A DNA stretch of 64,000 nt from Vibrio sp. D404a. Its GTDB lineage: Bacteria > Pseudomonadota > Gammaproteobacteria > Enterobacterales > Vibrionaceae. Within the stretch, counting starts at the first letter, position 1, and every line of letters begins with the position of its first letter. The translations under genes and the position numbers were made by a program. This document shows, in pieces, positions 17,844 to 26,736 of the stretch. Where the stretch lies: positions 124,001 through 188,000 of the forward strand of contig NZ_JAHGAJ010000005.1 in the NCBI RefSeq assembly GCF_030248535.1. The letters are read 5' to 3'. The notes beneath the pieces are model-generated. The model searched no databases. It was not told the origin of the DNA and was given only the letters and a program-made list of their open reading frames with translations.

Positions 17844-17921
17844 GGTAATGGTTCTCAACGTGACGGATTACGTTATTAAGCTAGAAATATTATCTATCGG
17901 GCATGTATGCCCGTTTTTTTT
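17844..17921 (+). ncRNA. Candidate small RNA, about 78 nt
   Basis: Bounded by a sigma70-like promoter and an intrinsic terminator with a long T tract, the layout of Hfq-dependent small RNAs. The body before the terminator is unstructured and AU-rich, with an ACGTGACGGATTACGT imperfect palindrome that could be a seed or hairpin. It does not look like Qrr, RyhB, Spot 42 or other vibrio small RNAs I know. The unit is predicted from signals only, without expression data. Confidence 0.45.
17898..17921 (+). terminator. Strong terminator with no upstream protein gene on this strand
   Basis: A perfect 7-bp stem CGGGCAT/ATGCCCG (17898-17904 with 17907-17913) and eight T residues. Confidence 0.8.
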
Positions 17922-18003
17922 GCCTGTAATTTGTCAATGCACAGAGAAAGTGGTTCTGAAACTCGTATAATCAGAATCCTTGAATCTCTAGGTGACCCTC
18001 CAT

Positions 18004-18567
18004 ATGAAGTTGGCTTCTTGTTTTTGCTTGCTCGCGACTCTTTTCCTGACTCCCTCCAGTTTTGCCGCAGAATCGTGGTGGCTACGCACCGTCTTTAATA
18101 GTGAACCCACGTCACCGAGCGCAGAGAGCCTCATTCATGACGCTGAGCTGTTTGACTGTGGTGAGCAAGAAGGTACGCTGCTATGCAGTGATCAAACACA
18201 ATACTATGACCTCAATGTGTTTGTTGAATTGGAACTCAAACAAGGCACGGTGTCGACAACACGCTTCTCAATGCCGTATACCTCTCTCAACGATACCAAG
18301 GCCCAGTTATACCTGCGTAAAGATGGCCTACACCTGAATACCGTAGAGGTAGATGGGGCGAGCTTTGATGTTCAGCAAGAGCTCGAGAAGCCAAAGAAAA
18401 GGGGAGCAACACCCGATAGTGTCGATAAAGCACTGATTACTTTTATCAACAGTGCGGCATCTGGCAATAAAAGTATGGTGTGGCGTTGGCCTGAAAACAG
18501 CCAAGCGACCGTCTTCATGACTAAGCGCAACGATGAGATCGTGATTGAACTAACCCGCGAAAAATAA
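18004..18567 (+). CDS. Exported protein, unknown function
   Basis: A 187-aa protein with a clear signal peptide (MKLASCFCLLATLFLTPSSFA). The mature part starts AESWWLRTVFN, has a cysteine pair (DCGEQEGTLLC) likely to form a disulfide, and beta-rich segments. The cysteine in the signal region is not in a proper lipobox, so a periplasmic location is more likely than a lipoprotein. An AGGTGA ribosome site precedes the ATG at 18004, preferred to a GTG 12 bases earlier. No family recognised. Confidence 0.72.
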   Translation: MKLASCFCLLATLFLTPSSFAAESWWLRTVFNSEPTSPSAESLIHDAELFDCGEQEGTLLCSDQTQYYDLNVFVELELKQGTVSTTRFSMPYTSLNDTKAQLYLRKDGLHLNTVEVDGASFDVQQELEKPKKRGATPDSVDKALITFINSAASGNKSMVWRWPENSQATVFMTKRNDEIVIELTREK

Positions 18568-18742
18568 ACGGACTTTTTGAGATGGTGTGATTAATTATTG
18601 AGCGATTGTCACAATGTTCATCTAGGATTTTTCCGAGAGCCTCACATTTTTTCGGTGTCGGCTGTCAGCTAAGGCGTTATTTATTTGAGCCTATAATTAA
18701 ATAAGCATAGGATACGGTTATTACTGATATAGGAGATAACCC

Positions 18743-19651
18743 ATGGTTGCAAAAGTAACAATCGCGCCACAAGGCCCAGAGTTTTCTGAGCTGGTTCAAG
18801 GATATTGGCGCATGGCTGAATGGGGCATGACTCCGCAACAGCGCCTCACTTTTCTTAAAGAGCATATCGATTTAGGCATTACCACAGTTGACCATGCAGA
18901 CATCTATGGTGGATACCAGTGTGAGAAGCTGTTTGGTGAAGCGCTGGCTATAGACCCAAGCGTGCGTGAACAGATTCAAATCGTGACTAAGTGCGATATT
19001 AATTTGTGTGGTGAGCACACCCCTGAGCGCAAGATCAATCACTATGACACCAGTGCTCAACATATCTATCAATCGGTAAACAACTCTTTAGAGCGCTTAG
19101 GCGTTGATGAGATTGATGTGCTGTTGATTCACCGCCCAGACGTACTGATGGATGCGGATGAAGTGGCTGAAGCGTTTAGTGAACTCTACAAGATCGGTAA
19201 AGTGAAGCATTTTGGTGTATCAAACTTTACGCCTCGTCAGTTAGAGCTTTTGCAATCCCGCCTTGGTAAGCCTTTGGTGACTAACCAAGTAGAGATCAAT
19301 CCGCTCAACTTTGAGGTAGCGCATGATGGCACACTGGATCAACTGCAGATGAATCGAATTCGCCCGATGGCTTGGTCTTGCCTTGCTGGCGGTGAGCTGT
19401 TTACAGGCAAGAGCGAACAGGCTGTGCGTGTACGCAATGAACTGGAAGCGATTCGTAAAGAAGTTGGTGCTGCGAGTATCGACCAAGTGATTTATGCATG
19501 GGTACGTCGTTTACCTTCTAAACCACTGCCGATTATCGGCTCTGGTAAGATTGAACGTGTTCAAGCGGCTATTGATGCGCTAGACATCGAACTGACACGT
19601 GAACAGTGGTACCGAGTTTGGGTAGCATCGAAAGGTCACGGTGTGCCATAG
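18743..19651 (+). CDS. Aldo/keto reductase, YdhF-like
   Basis: A 302-aa NADPH-dependent reductase with a TIM-barrel fold. The catalytic tetrad is visible: Asp and Tyr in TTVDHADIYGGY near residue 49-57, Lys in VTKCDI near 83, His in LLIHRPD near 131. The C-terminal cofactor motif is PIIGSGKIERVQAA near 265. Excellent ribosome site AGGAG. It most resembles E. coli YdhF, whose substrate is unknown. It is convergent with the prepilin gene and shares a bidirectional terminator. Confidence 0.88.
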   Translation: MVAKVTIAPQGPEFSELVQGYWRMAEWGMTPQQRLTFLKEHIDLGITTVDHADIYGGYQCEKLFGEALAIDPSVREQIQIVTKCDINLCGEHTPERKINHYDTSAQHIYQSVNNSLERLGVDEIDVLLIHRPDVLMDADEVAEAFSELYKIGKVKHFGVSNFTPRQLELLQSRLGKPLVTNQVEINPLNFEVAHDGTLDQLQMNRIRPMAWSCLAGGELFTGKSEQAVRVRNELEAIRKEVGAASIDQVIYAWVRRLPSKPLPIIGSGKIERVQAAIDALDIELTREQWYRVWVASKGHGVP

Positions 19652-19679
19652 ACGCAAGCATATCTAAGTTCAGAAGATA

Positions 19680-19712
19680 AAAAAAAGGCCAGCGTTTGCT
19701 GGCCTTTCTGTT
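19680..19712. terminator. Bidirectional terminator between reductase and prepilin genes
   Basis: A 10-bp stem AAAGGCCAGC/GCTGGCCTTT (19684-19693 with 19698-19707), A-rich before and T-rich after. Confidence 0.85.
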
Positions 19713-19718
19713 TTTTAT

Positions 19719-20396
19719 CTATTTGTTATAGGGAGGAGGTGTTGCGGTTGGGTATCTCTGCAATTCGTTCTGCCATGTCACGCCGTTAGAGATATCTTGT
19801 GTACCCGTAATCATGGTGCCATCTACCGCGTTGTATAGTAGGAAGGGCGCATTAGTTAGATCACCTTCAATGTTGTAGTAATGGCAGTATGAGAAATACT
19901 CTCTACGCTGGTGAATATAGATCTGAAAGTCATTATTTAGCGCGGTTTGTAACGCCGCAGCGTTAAATGATTCATTGTTGGTCCAACCGTTACCGTTAAA
20001 TTCGATGTCGACAAAGTGATCGCTGCTTACCATTTCTTGGAACAGAGCATAGCAACCTTTCGCGTTTCGAATATCGCGTCGAGTTGAGTTCTCATTTTGA
20101 TCTTTTACTGGGTAGCACGAACCAGAGAAGTTTGAATACACACCGTCGATATTAAAATCTGAGGTATCTTTTCCTTGAAGCTCTGTCACATCCCCACCGC
20201 GTGCTAAACAAGCACCCTGATAGATTTCTGCACCGGAACGAAAGTTATCAAAAAGTGCACGGCCTGTTGCTTCACGGGCATCATCGGCAATCGAAAGAAA
20301 CCTTGGTGCAGCCACAACAGCGATAGCTCCAATAATGACGATAATTATAATCAGTTCTAATAGTGTAAAGCCTTTATTGAGCGTATTGTTTTTCAT
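19719..20396 (-). CDS. Orphan type IV prepilin-like protein
   Basis: A 225-aa protein with a class III signal: a short basic leader, then the prepilin peptidase site KG/FTLLELIIIIVIIGA with Glu at +5, and a hydrophobic stalk ending in APRF. The globular part has several cysteines (GACLARGG, SCYPVK, GCYALF, YCHYYN) that could form disulfides, as in MSHA minor pilins. No pilus assembly genes are adjacent, so it would rely on machinery encoded elsewhere. The family assignment is firm; the system it serves is unknown. Confidence 0.85.
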   Translation of the reverse strand: MKNNTLNKGFTLLELIIIIVIIGAIAVVAAPRFLSIADDAREATGRALFDNFRSGAEIYQGACLARGGDVTELQGKDTSDFNIDGVYSNFSGSCYPVKDQNENSTRRDIRNAKGCYALFQEMVSSDHFVDIEFNGNGWTNNESFNAAALQTALNNDFQIYIHQRREYFSYCHYYNIEGDLTNAPFLLYNAVDGTMITGTQDISNGVTWQNELQRYPTATPPPYNK

Positions 20397-20598
20397 TATC
20401 TAAGACCTTTGAAGTAATGCTCTGATTTAAACTCTGAGTATGACGTACGATAACATATTGAAGCGTACAGTGTGTCTTAAATTTGAGATGTATTCACTCT
20501 CTTTATTAGTGGGTAAATTAACAATGGCTACTATTGAGTGGAATATTTTCTAAAAACATCCATAATGCACTCTGTTTTTCATTAGCTGGAATTGTCCT

Positions 20599-21978
20599 GT
20601 GACCACTGCAAAATTCTCTTCAATTGCCCTTAAGCCAGAACTTATTCAAACTCTGGATTCGTTGGGTTATACCGAAATGACACCCATTCAAGCATTGAGC
20701 TTGCCTTCTATTCTTGATGGTAAAGATGTCATCGGCCAAGGTAAAACGGGTTCAGGCAAAACCGCTGCCTTCGGTTTAGGTGTACTGCAAAACCTTCGCG
20801 TTAAGCGCTTCCGTGTTCAATCTTTGGTGCTATGTCCGACACGCGAGCTGGCAGACCAAGTGGCGAAAGAGATTCGTACACTGGCTCGTGGTATCCACAA
20901 CATCAAAGTACTGACGCTTTGTGGTGGTATGCCGATGGGACCACAGATTGGTTCTCTAGAGCACGGTGCTCATATTTTAGTGGGTACGCCGGGCCGTATT
21001 CTTGACCACCTTGATCGTGGCCGTATCGACCTGTCTGAGCTAAATACTCTGGTTCTTGATGAAGCGGACCGTATGCTTGAGATGGGCTTCCAAGACGCTA
21101 TCGACGCGGTGATTGAAGCGGCTCCAAAACAGCGCCAAACTTTACTGTTCAGTGCGACATTCCCGAAACAGATCAAGTCTATCGCTGATCGCATCATGAA
21201 CAACCCAGAGATGGTGAAAGTGGAGTCGACGCACGACCACTCAAGCATCCAGCAACACTTCTACAAGCTAGAAGGTACAGAAGCGCGTGATGACGCGTTG
21301 GAGTTGCTACTACTTCATCATCAACCAGAGTCAGCGGTTGTATTCTGTAACACCAAAAAAGAAGTTCAGAACGTGACTGACGAACTGTCTCACCGTGGTT
21401 TCAGTGTGATTGAACTGCATGGCGACATGGAACAGCGCGAACGCGATCAGGCGTTGGTTCAGTTCTCAAACAAGAGTATCTCAATTCTGGTCGCAACAGA
21501 TGTAGCTGCTCGTGGTCTGGATGTTGATAACCTAGACGCAGTATTTAACTTCGAATTGTCACGCGACCCTGAAGTTCACGTTCACCGCATTGGTCGTACT
21601 GGCCGTGCAGGCAGTAAAGGTGTGGCGATTAGCTTCTTCAGCGAAAAAGAGATGTACCGTGTGGCTCAAATCGATGAGTACATGGATATGCCAATTGAGT
21701 CGTCACAACTGCCGGCTAAACCTGTTGCGAAGCCATACTACTCAAATATGGTGACGATTCAGATTGATGGTGGTAAGAAAGCGAAATTGCGAGCGGGTGA
21801 TATCCTAGGTGCATTGACAGGCCAAGGTGGTATTGATGGCAAGTCGGTAGGTAAGATTAACTTGTTTGCAATGCGTGCTTACGTGGCGATTGAGAAATCA
21901 GTAGCGAAAAAAGCACTGCGTAAGATTGAATCAGGGAAAATGAAGGGGCGTCAGTTCCGAGCTCGAATCCTGAAGTAA
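20599..21978 (+). CDS. dbpA: ATP-dependent 23S rRNA helicase DbpA
   Basis: A 459-aa DEAD-box helicase. Motifs in order: Q motif MTPIQALSLP (27), I GKTGSGKTAAF (49), Ia PTRELADQ, Ib VGTPGRILD, II DEAD (153), III SAT, IV VVFCNT, V ATDVAARGLDV, VI HRIGRTGRAG. The C-terminal domain (about 385-459: MVTIQIDGGKKAKLRAGDIL, then FAMRAYVAIEK) is the DbpA-type RNA-recognition module that binds hairpin 92 of 23S rRNA, separating it from RhlE, SrmB and DeaD. Translation starts at GTG with a modest upstream ribosome site. Role: 50S subunit assembly. Confidence 0.93.
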   Translation: MTTAKFSSIALKPELIQTLDSLGYTEMTPIQALSLPSILDGKDVIGQGKTGSGKTAAFGLGVLQNLRVKRFRVQSLVLCPTRELADQVAKEIRTLARGIHNIKVLTLCGGMPMGPQIGSLEHGAHILVGTPGRILDHLDRGRIDLSELNTLVLDEADRMLEMGFQDAIDAVIEAAPKQRQTLLFSATFPKQIKSIADRIMNNPEMVKVESTHDHSSIQQHFYKLEGTEARDDALELLLLHHQPESAVVFCNTKKEVQNVTDELSHRGFSVIELHGDMEQRERDQALVQFSNKSISILVATDVAARGLDVDNLDAVFNFELSRDPEVHVHRIGRTGRAGSKGVAISFFSEKEMYRVAQIDEYMDMPIESSQLPAKPVAKPYYSNMVTIQIDGGKKAKLRAGDILGALTGQGGIDGKSVGKINLFAMRAYVAIEKSVAKKALRKIESGKMKGRQFRARILK

Positions 21979-22004
21979 TTCGAACGCAAAAATAAAAGTG
22001 ACAT

Positions 22005-22099
22005 CTTAGCGGCACTCTATAGTTTAAAGTGCCGTTAAGACAGTCGGTCAGTTTAAAAGCCTGAACACTTAACTTTTAAACTGACTGTGTCGCTAAGAC
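22005..22099. repeat. Two consecutive imperfect/perfect hairpins after dbpA
   Basis: Stem A pairs 22005-22016 with 22028-22039 (11 of 12 pairs). Stem B pairs 22047-22059 with 22073-22085 (13 perfect pairs). A further segment, CGCTAAG at 22091-22097, can pair instead with CTTAGCG at 22005-22011, enclosing stem B. There is no T tract, so it is not a standard terminator. It lies between convergent dbpA and the 57-aa gene. Confidence 0.6.
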
Positions 22100-22112
22100 A
22101 GCCCACCTATCT

Positions 22113-22286
22113 CTATTCGTCTGGGCGAATGGAATAGAGATCATTGATATGCTTACCCTCACCAAGATACCAGTTCATAGCTTCCTGACGGTTGTTCGCT
22201 AATATCCTTACTGTGGTTATTTTTCCATCTTCAAAATAGCAAAGCTCATATTCTATTTCGCTCGAATAATGAGGAATAGCGGCCAT
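22113..22286 (-). CDS. Small protein of 57 aa, unknown function
   Basis: ATG at 22286 preceded by an ideal GGGAGG ribosome site, an open frame of 57 codons, and TAG. The product begins MAAIPHYSSEIEYELCYFED and ends IRPDE. It is acidic and soluble, and the pattern EYELCYFEDGKITTVRILA followed by NRQEAMNWYL suggests a two-stranded beta unit plus helix. It is too short for most ORF filters. The ribosome site, balanced composition and normal codon use make it convincing. No family recognised. Confidence 0.72.
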   Translation of the reverse strand: MAAIPHYSSEIEYELCYFEDGKITTVRILANNRQEAMNWYLGEGKHINDLYSIRPDE

Positions 22287-22532
22287 AGATTGCCTCCCAA
22301 ATACTAACCTGCGATATTTTATGCAAGTATCATACCTTTTTGTATGTATAGTTGCTTATCAATTGGTCAATAAATTACGAAATTCATCACTGCCAACAAT
22401 TATTTTATTTTAATCATTTACCCAAATAGAGAACTTGGCAAGTTCATCTCTCAATTTCTTTATAAATCCCACCAAACTCGAGGCAACAATCTAAACTATC
22501 AGTGAGCGAAAGTAACAGATAGAGTGGTTTGT

Positions 22533-23372
22533 ATGAAATTTCATCGATATTTAACAGTCATATTGGCAAGCTTAGCCTTATTCGGCTGCGCCACTAAATT
22601 TGCCTACAACAATATTGATTGGTTTATTATCTCTTATATTGATGATCTCGTACCGCTAAGTTCAGCTCAGGAATCTGAACTGGAGAATCGCTTAGAGGTA
22701 CTACAACAGTGGCATAAGAAGACTCAGCTTCCACTATATATTCAGCAAATCAATGACTTTCAGCAGCAACAGCGGCAAACAATCACCGCTGAGTTTATCG
22801 AACAGCAAAGCAATGACATTAGAACGCATATTCGAAGTATAGTGACGGAATTTTCACCGGATATATATGCATTGAGCCTGCAGCTATCGCCAAAACAAGA
22901 TCAAACCTTCTTGAAAAACTTTAAGGCGAAACAACAAGAATATTATGACGAGCGACTCTCTTTAGAAGATAAAGAAGCGCGCGAATTTTATTCTGAGCGC
23001 GTGAAGAAAAGAGTCGAGCGTTGGCTAGGGGATATAACCCCTCAGCAAGATGCGATCATTAAAAATTGGGCAGAAGAGTGGGTGAATACTAATCAGGATT
23101 GGTATCAATACCAGCAGAATACTTATCAAGCGGTATCAGATTTGGTAGAGAGAAAAGCCGATTTACCCTTTGTACAAATGACGACCATGCAACTATTGCT
23201 CGACAACGCCTCTTATTATCCAGACACGCTTCCTGACAAACTTAAAAGCAACAATGAAATATCGGCTAAGTATTTGGTACAAATAGCCCAGTCGAGCAAT
23301 GACACTCAATGGCAGCATTTCATGGATGAACTGGGCACACTTAAATCGACCTTGATTGATCTTCAAAAATAA
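22533..23372 (+). CDS. DUF6279-family lipoprotein
   Basis: A 279-aa lipoprotein. The signal peptide ends in the lipobox LALFGC near residue 18-23, so it is predicted to be lipidated. The mature protein opens YNNIDWFIISYIDDLVPLS, the pattern I recall for DUF6279, followed by long amphipathic helices rich in Gln and Glu (for example ERKADLPF, QQRQTITAEF). It carries no catalytic motif that I can see. The ATG at 22533 is chosen over a GTG nine bases upstream because it begins the signal peptide. Function is unknown. Confidence 0.82.
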   Translation: MKFHRYLTVILASLALFGCATKFAYNNIDWFIISYIDDLVPLSSAQESELENRLEVLQQWHKKTQLPLYIQQINDFQQQQRQTITAEFIEQQSNDIRTHIRSIVTEFSPDIYALSLQLSPKQDQTFLKNFKAKQQEYYDERLSLEDKEAREFYSERVKKRVERWLGDITPQQDAIIKNWAEEWVNTNQDWYQYQQNTYQAVSDLVERKADLPFVQMTTMQLLLDNASYYPDTLPDKLKSNNEISAKYLVQIAQSSNDTQWQHFMDELGTLKSTLIDLQK

Positions 23373-23502
23373 CCAACACCATCGCACCACGTATTGCATA
23401 TTCATCATGCGCAGTGCGTAATGCTTAGTGTGTTTGGCTGTCGATTGTTATTACTGAATCATGACTGTTGAGTGTTGGTTTCTTCTCTCCACTGATCAGA
23501 GC

Positions 23503-24129
23503 CTACATTCGCCTTTGTCTCTCTAGCAGTTGTGATACCGCGGCTTTGCTGGTCTTTGATATTTTCTGCATCAAAGCGAAATCTGGTTTGGTAATACCGT
23601 GATGAGAGCCAAGCTCTTCCAACATCACTAGCCATAGTTTGGCTGTCATCTCTGAATCGGCTAAGGCTCGGTGAAAGGTTCCGTCGTTATCAATCTGTTT
23701 GTAGCGAACCAGATCACCGAGTTTATGCGTTGGTGCGTCTTGGATTAACCGACGTGCAATCAACATAGAGCAAGCGAACTGACCATCGTAGCCCTTGCGG
23801 ATGAGGTCAAGCTCCGCATCAAGAAAGCGTTTATCGAATGAGGCATTGTGGGCGACCAGATGGCTACCTTGGATGAAATCCGCAAACTCTTCCATCACCA
23901 CCTCACAAGACGGCGCTTGTCTAAGCATGTTATTGGTGATGCCTGTATAGCCTTCAATAAAACCGCTGACTCGAAAGCCGGGGTTCATCAACTGTTGAAA
24001 CGTATCGACGACTTCGCCGTTTACCAACTTAACCGCACCAATTTCAATCGCGCGGTCGCCCATGTTAGGAGACAGGCCTGTTGTTTCAAAGTCGAGTACG
24101 ATAACCGAGTGGGCTGAAGATGATGGCAT
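23503..24129 (-). CDS. DnaQ-like DEDDh 3'-5' exonuclease
   Basis: A 208-aa exonuclease of the DnaQ/epsilon superfamily. Exo motifs: I VLDFETTG (residues 9-16), [10 protein letters not shown] with preceding [16 protein letters not shown]. The general base His and the four acidic residues are present. A longer frame reaches 24279 but overlaps the upstream PPC-domain gene, and the ATG at 24129 has an AGGAA ribosome site, so it is preferred. It is separated by 34 bases from the PPC-domain gene and probably co-transcribed. It may be a DNA repair or RNA-processing nuclease; the polymerase III subunit itself is longer. Confidence 0.85.
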   Translation of the reverse strand: MPSSSAHSVIVLDFETTGLSPNMGDRAIEIGAVKLVNGEVVDTFQQLMNPGFRVSGFIEGYTGITNNMLRQAPSCEVVMEEFADFIQGSHLVAHNASFDKRFLDAELDLIRKGYDGQFACSMLIARRLIQDAPTHKLGDLVRYKQIDNDGTFHRALADSEMTAKLWLVMLEELGSHHGITKPDFALMQKISKTSKAAVSQLLERQRRM

Positions 24130-24163
24130 AATGGTTCCTGGTGAAAATGGTTTAACGACGATG

Positions 24164-24556
24164 TTATTTGATGACAAGCTCGGTATAACCTGTCGACTCG
24201 TCATGTTCGCGGGTAAACGCGAGCTCTGGATAAGTGTGTAGGATAAGTTCAGCCGTTGTCGCGACGAACGTGCCCTCAAGCAGATGGCCGCCGATGACTT
24301 TTCCTTGCGCGTCAGCCACCGAGATGTGGATGTGCTGGTGGTTGGGTGTCAGAGTCCCCATTACAGAAACAATCTCAAATGGCGCGTCAATTCTTAGAGT
24401 CTTTTCAGCGTTGGCGAGGCGAAGATTGATGGTAGAGACACAACCGACACAAGAGGCAATTGAGCCCGCTGATATTTGGTGCTGATTAACTAACTCTTGA
24501 ATCGACAGTTTGAGGTCTTGGCCTTTGGTCAGCCTGATTGCTATTGGCGTGATCAT
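24164..24556 (-). CDS. PPC-domain (DUF296) protein
   Basis: A 130-aa protein consisting of a single PPC domain. Key segments are [16 protein letters not shown] and [10 protein letters not shown], carrying the conserved His cluster and GGHL motif of this family. In plants such domains are linked to AT-hooks; free-standing bacterial forms make trimers and have no proven DNA role. It precedes the exonuclease gene on the same strand, 34 bases apart. Confidence 0.85.
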   Translation of the reverse strand: MITPIAIRLTKGQDLKLSIQELVNQHQISAGSIASCVGCVSTINLRLANAEKTLRIDAPFEIVSVMGTLTPNHQHIHISVADAQGKVIGGHLLEGTFVATTAELILHTYPELAFTREHDESTGYTELVIK

Positions 24557-24589
24557 AGTGCTTCCTTAACTTAACGCTAGAAGGAAAAC

Positions 24590-24613
24590 AAAAGCGAAGC
24601 CTAATGACTTCGC
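24590..24613 (-). terminator. Terminator of rhlE
   Basis: A 6-bp stem GCGAAG/CTTCGC (24594-24599 with 24607-24612) with a minus-strand TTTTG run. Confidence 0.65.
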
Positions 24614-24629
24614 CTCGTTACTGCATGTG

Positions 24630-25823
24630 TTACTGCTGTTGCTCTCTTTTATGTTTTGGCACGAAGTTCAAAACAGAAATTGGCACAGGTTTACGCGGTT
24701 CAAACCCTTCAATTACGCGGCGCTCAATCAAATGACCGAGGCGCTTTTCAATGATGCATAGGTTTTTGAAATCATCTTTTGATAAGAATGAGATCGCTTC
24801 ACCCGAAGCATCAGCACGACCAGTACGACCGATACGGTGAACATAATCATCCGCAGGGAACGGCAGGTCGTAGTTCACTACGCGAGTCAGGTTATCAATA
24901 TCGATACCACGGGCAGCTACGCCTGTTGCTACTAGGAACTTCACGTTACCTTTCTTAAAGTCAGCCAGTACTTTCTCACGAATCGCTTGGCTGCGACCAC
25001 TATGGAAAGATTCCGCGTGAATACCACGCTTTTCTAGTTGAGAGACCAGCTTAGCAGCGCCGTGTTTGGTTTCGATAAAGATAAGCGCTTGTTCCCAAGC
25101 ACCTTCTTGGATCATGTGGCTTAATAGTGCCGATTTACGGTCTTTGTCTACTGTTACCAGCCACTGCTCGATGTTAGCTTTTGACGCTGAATGCTTGGCA
25201 ATCGAGATCTCGTCCGCTTCTTGAACTGCACTCTTAGCCAGGTCTCTAACTGGGTTTGATAGGGTTGCCGAAAACAGCAAGTTTTGTACGTCTTGAGGTA
25301 GACGCGCAATGATCTTGTTGATGTCTTCAATGAAGCCCATGTCTAGCATGCGGTCAGCTTCATCAAGAACCAGAACTTCTACTTCTTCAAAGTACACTGC
25401 TTTTTGACCGTACATGTCGATCAGACGGCCTGGTGTCGCAACCAAGATATCAACACCTTCGATCAGGCGCTCTTTTTGGTGCTTGTATTCAACACCACCG
25501 TACATTGCCAATGAGGTCAGGTTCAGGTGCTTCGCATACTTTTTGATGTTGCGATCAACCTGAACGGCTAGCTCACGAGTTGGCGCTAAAATCACAGCAC
25601 GAATGCGTTTTTTACGCTGAGTCGTCCCTTTGCTCAACATCTCCAAAATCGGCAGAACGAAGCTCGCGGTTTTACCCGTACCCGTTTGCGCTGCAGCGAT
25701 AAGATTACGACCTGAAAGAACAATAGGGATCGCTTTTTCTTGGATGGATGTCGGTTTATCGTAGCCGAGTTCATTAACGGCTTTAACAATTGGGGAGCTT
25801 AATCCAAGTTTGGAAAATGGCAT
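24630..25823 (-). CDS. rhlE: DEAD-box RNA helicase RhlE
   Basis: A 397-aa helicase with all motifs: Q (KPTSIQEKAIP), I AAQTGTGKTASF, Ia APTRELAVQ, II DEAD, III SAT, V ATGVAARGIDI, VI HRIGRTGRADA. The short basic C-terminus (FVPKHKREQQQ) and the absence of a DbpA RRM place it with RhlE rather than DeaD or DbpA. RhlE is associated with ribosome maturation and RNA turnover. It is divergent from bluB. Three DEAD-box genes occur in this window. Confidence 0.88.
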   Translation of the reverse strand: MPFSKLGLSSPIVKAVNELGYDKPTSIQEKAIPIVLSGRNLIAAAQTGTGKTASFVLPILEMLSKGTTQRKKRIRAVILAPTRELAVQVDRNIKKYAKHLNLTSLAMYGGVEYKHQKERLIEGVDILVATPGRLIDMYGQKAVYFEEVEVLVLDEADRMLDMGFIEDINKIIARLPQDVQNLLFSATLSNPVRDLAKSAVQEADEISIAKHSASKANIEQWLVTVDKDRKSALLSHMIQEGAWEQALIFIETKHGAAKLVSQLEKRGIHAESFHSGRSQAIREKVLADFKKGNVKFLVATGVAARGIDIDNLTRVVNYDLPFPADDYVHRIGRTGRADASGEAISFLSKDDFKNLCIIEKRLGHLIERRVIEGFEPRKPVPISVLNFVPKHKREQQQ

Positions 25824-26004
25824 AAGGGTCTCAGTTAGGTTGGGCTGTATAAGCGGTGGTTTGAAACGTTCATCTAGATAAAGTCTATGACGACGCGGGG
25901 CATTCTACCACGTTGCTTGACTACTGCTAGTTTTATGGCGGCTTTAGTTAGATAATGCCAGCTCAATTGCTTAATCAAACCGCTCAACTAAGTGACAGGG
26001 AAGT

Positions 26005-26679
26005 ATGGAAATCACCACCAACGAACGCGACGCCGTTTATAAGACCATTTTTTCACGCCGAGATGTTCGAGGCCAATTCCTACCAGACCCGATATCTGAA
26101 GAGGTGCTCAGGCGAGTGCTCACCGCAGCTCACCATGCACCAAGTGTCGGTTTCATGCAGCCATGGGACTTTATCGTGGTGCGAGATGCGGAAACCAAAC
26201 AGAAGATAAAGCGTGGCTTTGATCAAGCTCATGCAGAGTCGGCAGAGATGTTTAGCGATGAAAGGCAAGCGCTCTATAAAAGATTGAAGCTAGAGGGTAT
26301 TGTTGAGTCGCCAATTGGTATCTGCGTGACTTGCGACAGAAACCGAACTGGTCCGGTAGTTCTCGGTAGAACAATCAAGCAAGAGATGGACTTGTACAGT
26401 ACTGTATGTGCGGTTCAAAACCTATGGTTGGCTGCAAGGGCAGAAAACCTAGGGTTAGGATGGGTGAGTATTATTCATGACTCTGCGTTGAGAGAGGCTC
26501 TGGAGATCCCAGAAGAGATCGATATCGTTGCTTACCTTTGTCTTGGTCATGTCGAGCACTTTAAGGATAAGCCTGAGTTAGAAACTTTGGGGTGGCTGCC
26601 ACGACGTGACGTCCACTCGGTAATTCATGAAGGAAAGTGGAACCCTGAACAGGTCGAGCCCGCTCAGTCTGATAAATAG
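26005..26679 (+). CDS. bluB: 5,6-dimethylbenzimidazole synthase BluB
   Basis: A 224-aa flavin-destructase that cleaves reduced FMN to give 5,6-dimethylbenzimidazole, the lower ligand of cobalamin. It has the nitroreductase-like fold with typical BluB segments: FSRRDVRGQFLPD near residue 16 and HHAPSVGFMQPWDF near 46. Length and position of GWVSIIHD fit the family. The gene stands alone, with no cobalamin genes beside it, and I see no cobalamin riboswitch in the 180-bp leader. This suggests lower-ligand synthesis used with salvaged corrinoids, but genes elsewhere could complete the pathway. Confidence 0.92.
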   Translation: MEITTNERDAVYKTIFSRRDVRGQFLPDPISEEVLRRVLTAAHHAPSVGFMQPWDFIVVRDAETKQKIKRGFDQAHAESAEMFSDERQALYKRLKLEGIVESPIGICVTCDRNRTGPVVLGRTIKQEMDLYSTVCAVQNLWLAARAENLGLGWVSIIHDSALREALEIPEEIDIVAYLCLGHVEHFKDKPELETLGWLPRRDVHSVIHEGKWNPEQVEPAQSDK

Positions 26680-26686
26680 AACGAAT

Positions 26687-26713
26687 AAAAAAGGGCTCTT
26701 AGAGCCCTTTTTT
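26687..26713. terminator. Bidirectional terminator between bluB and flavoprotein gene
   Basis: A 13-bp stem AAAAAAGGGCTCT/AGAGCCCTTTTTT in convergent orientation. Confidence 0.87.
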
Positions 26714-26736
26714 AATCAAGTTTCGGTGTCAGGCAG

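Larger units (their letters stand above)
17584..18003. other. Intergenic region holding a candidate small RNA gene
   Basis: A 420-bp gap between the leftward M3 peptidase and a rightward exported-protein gene. A 93-codon frame on the plus strand is not convincing as protein, since it lacks a ribosome site and runs through a terminator. The notable content is a sigma70-like promoter and a strong intrinsic terminator about 80 bp apart, listed separately. Confidence 0.5.

Noticed and set aside
17689..17970. A 93-codon plus-strand frame in the gap after the M3 peptidase
   Set aside because: It has no ribosome site, shows an odd amino-acid composition and crosses a strong terminator. The promoter-terminator unit inside it is better explained as a small RNA.
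24130..24279. Longer start of the DnaQ-like exonuclease
   Set aside because: This extension overlaps the PPC-domain gene in another frame, and the internal ATG has the better ribosome site and matches the family start.
25824..26004. Cobalamin riboswitch before bluB
   Set aside because: The leader is short and lacks the conserved B12-box and the expected hairpins.
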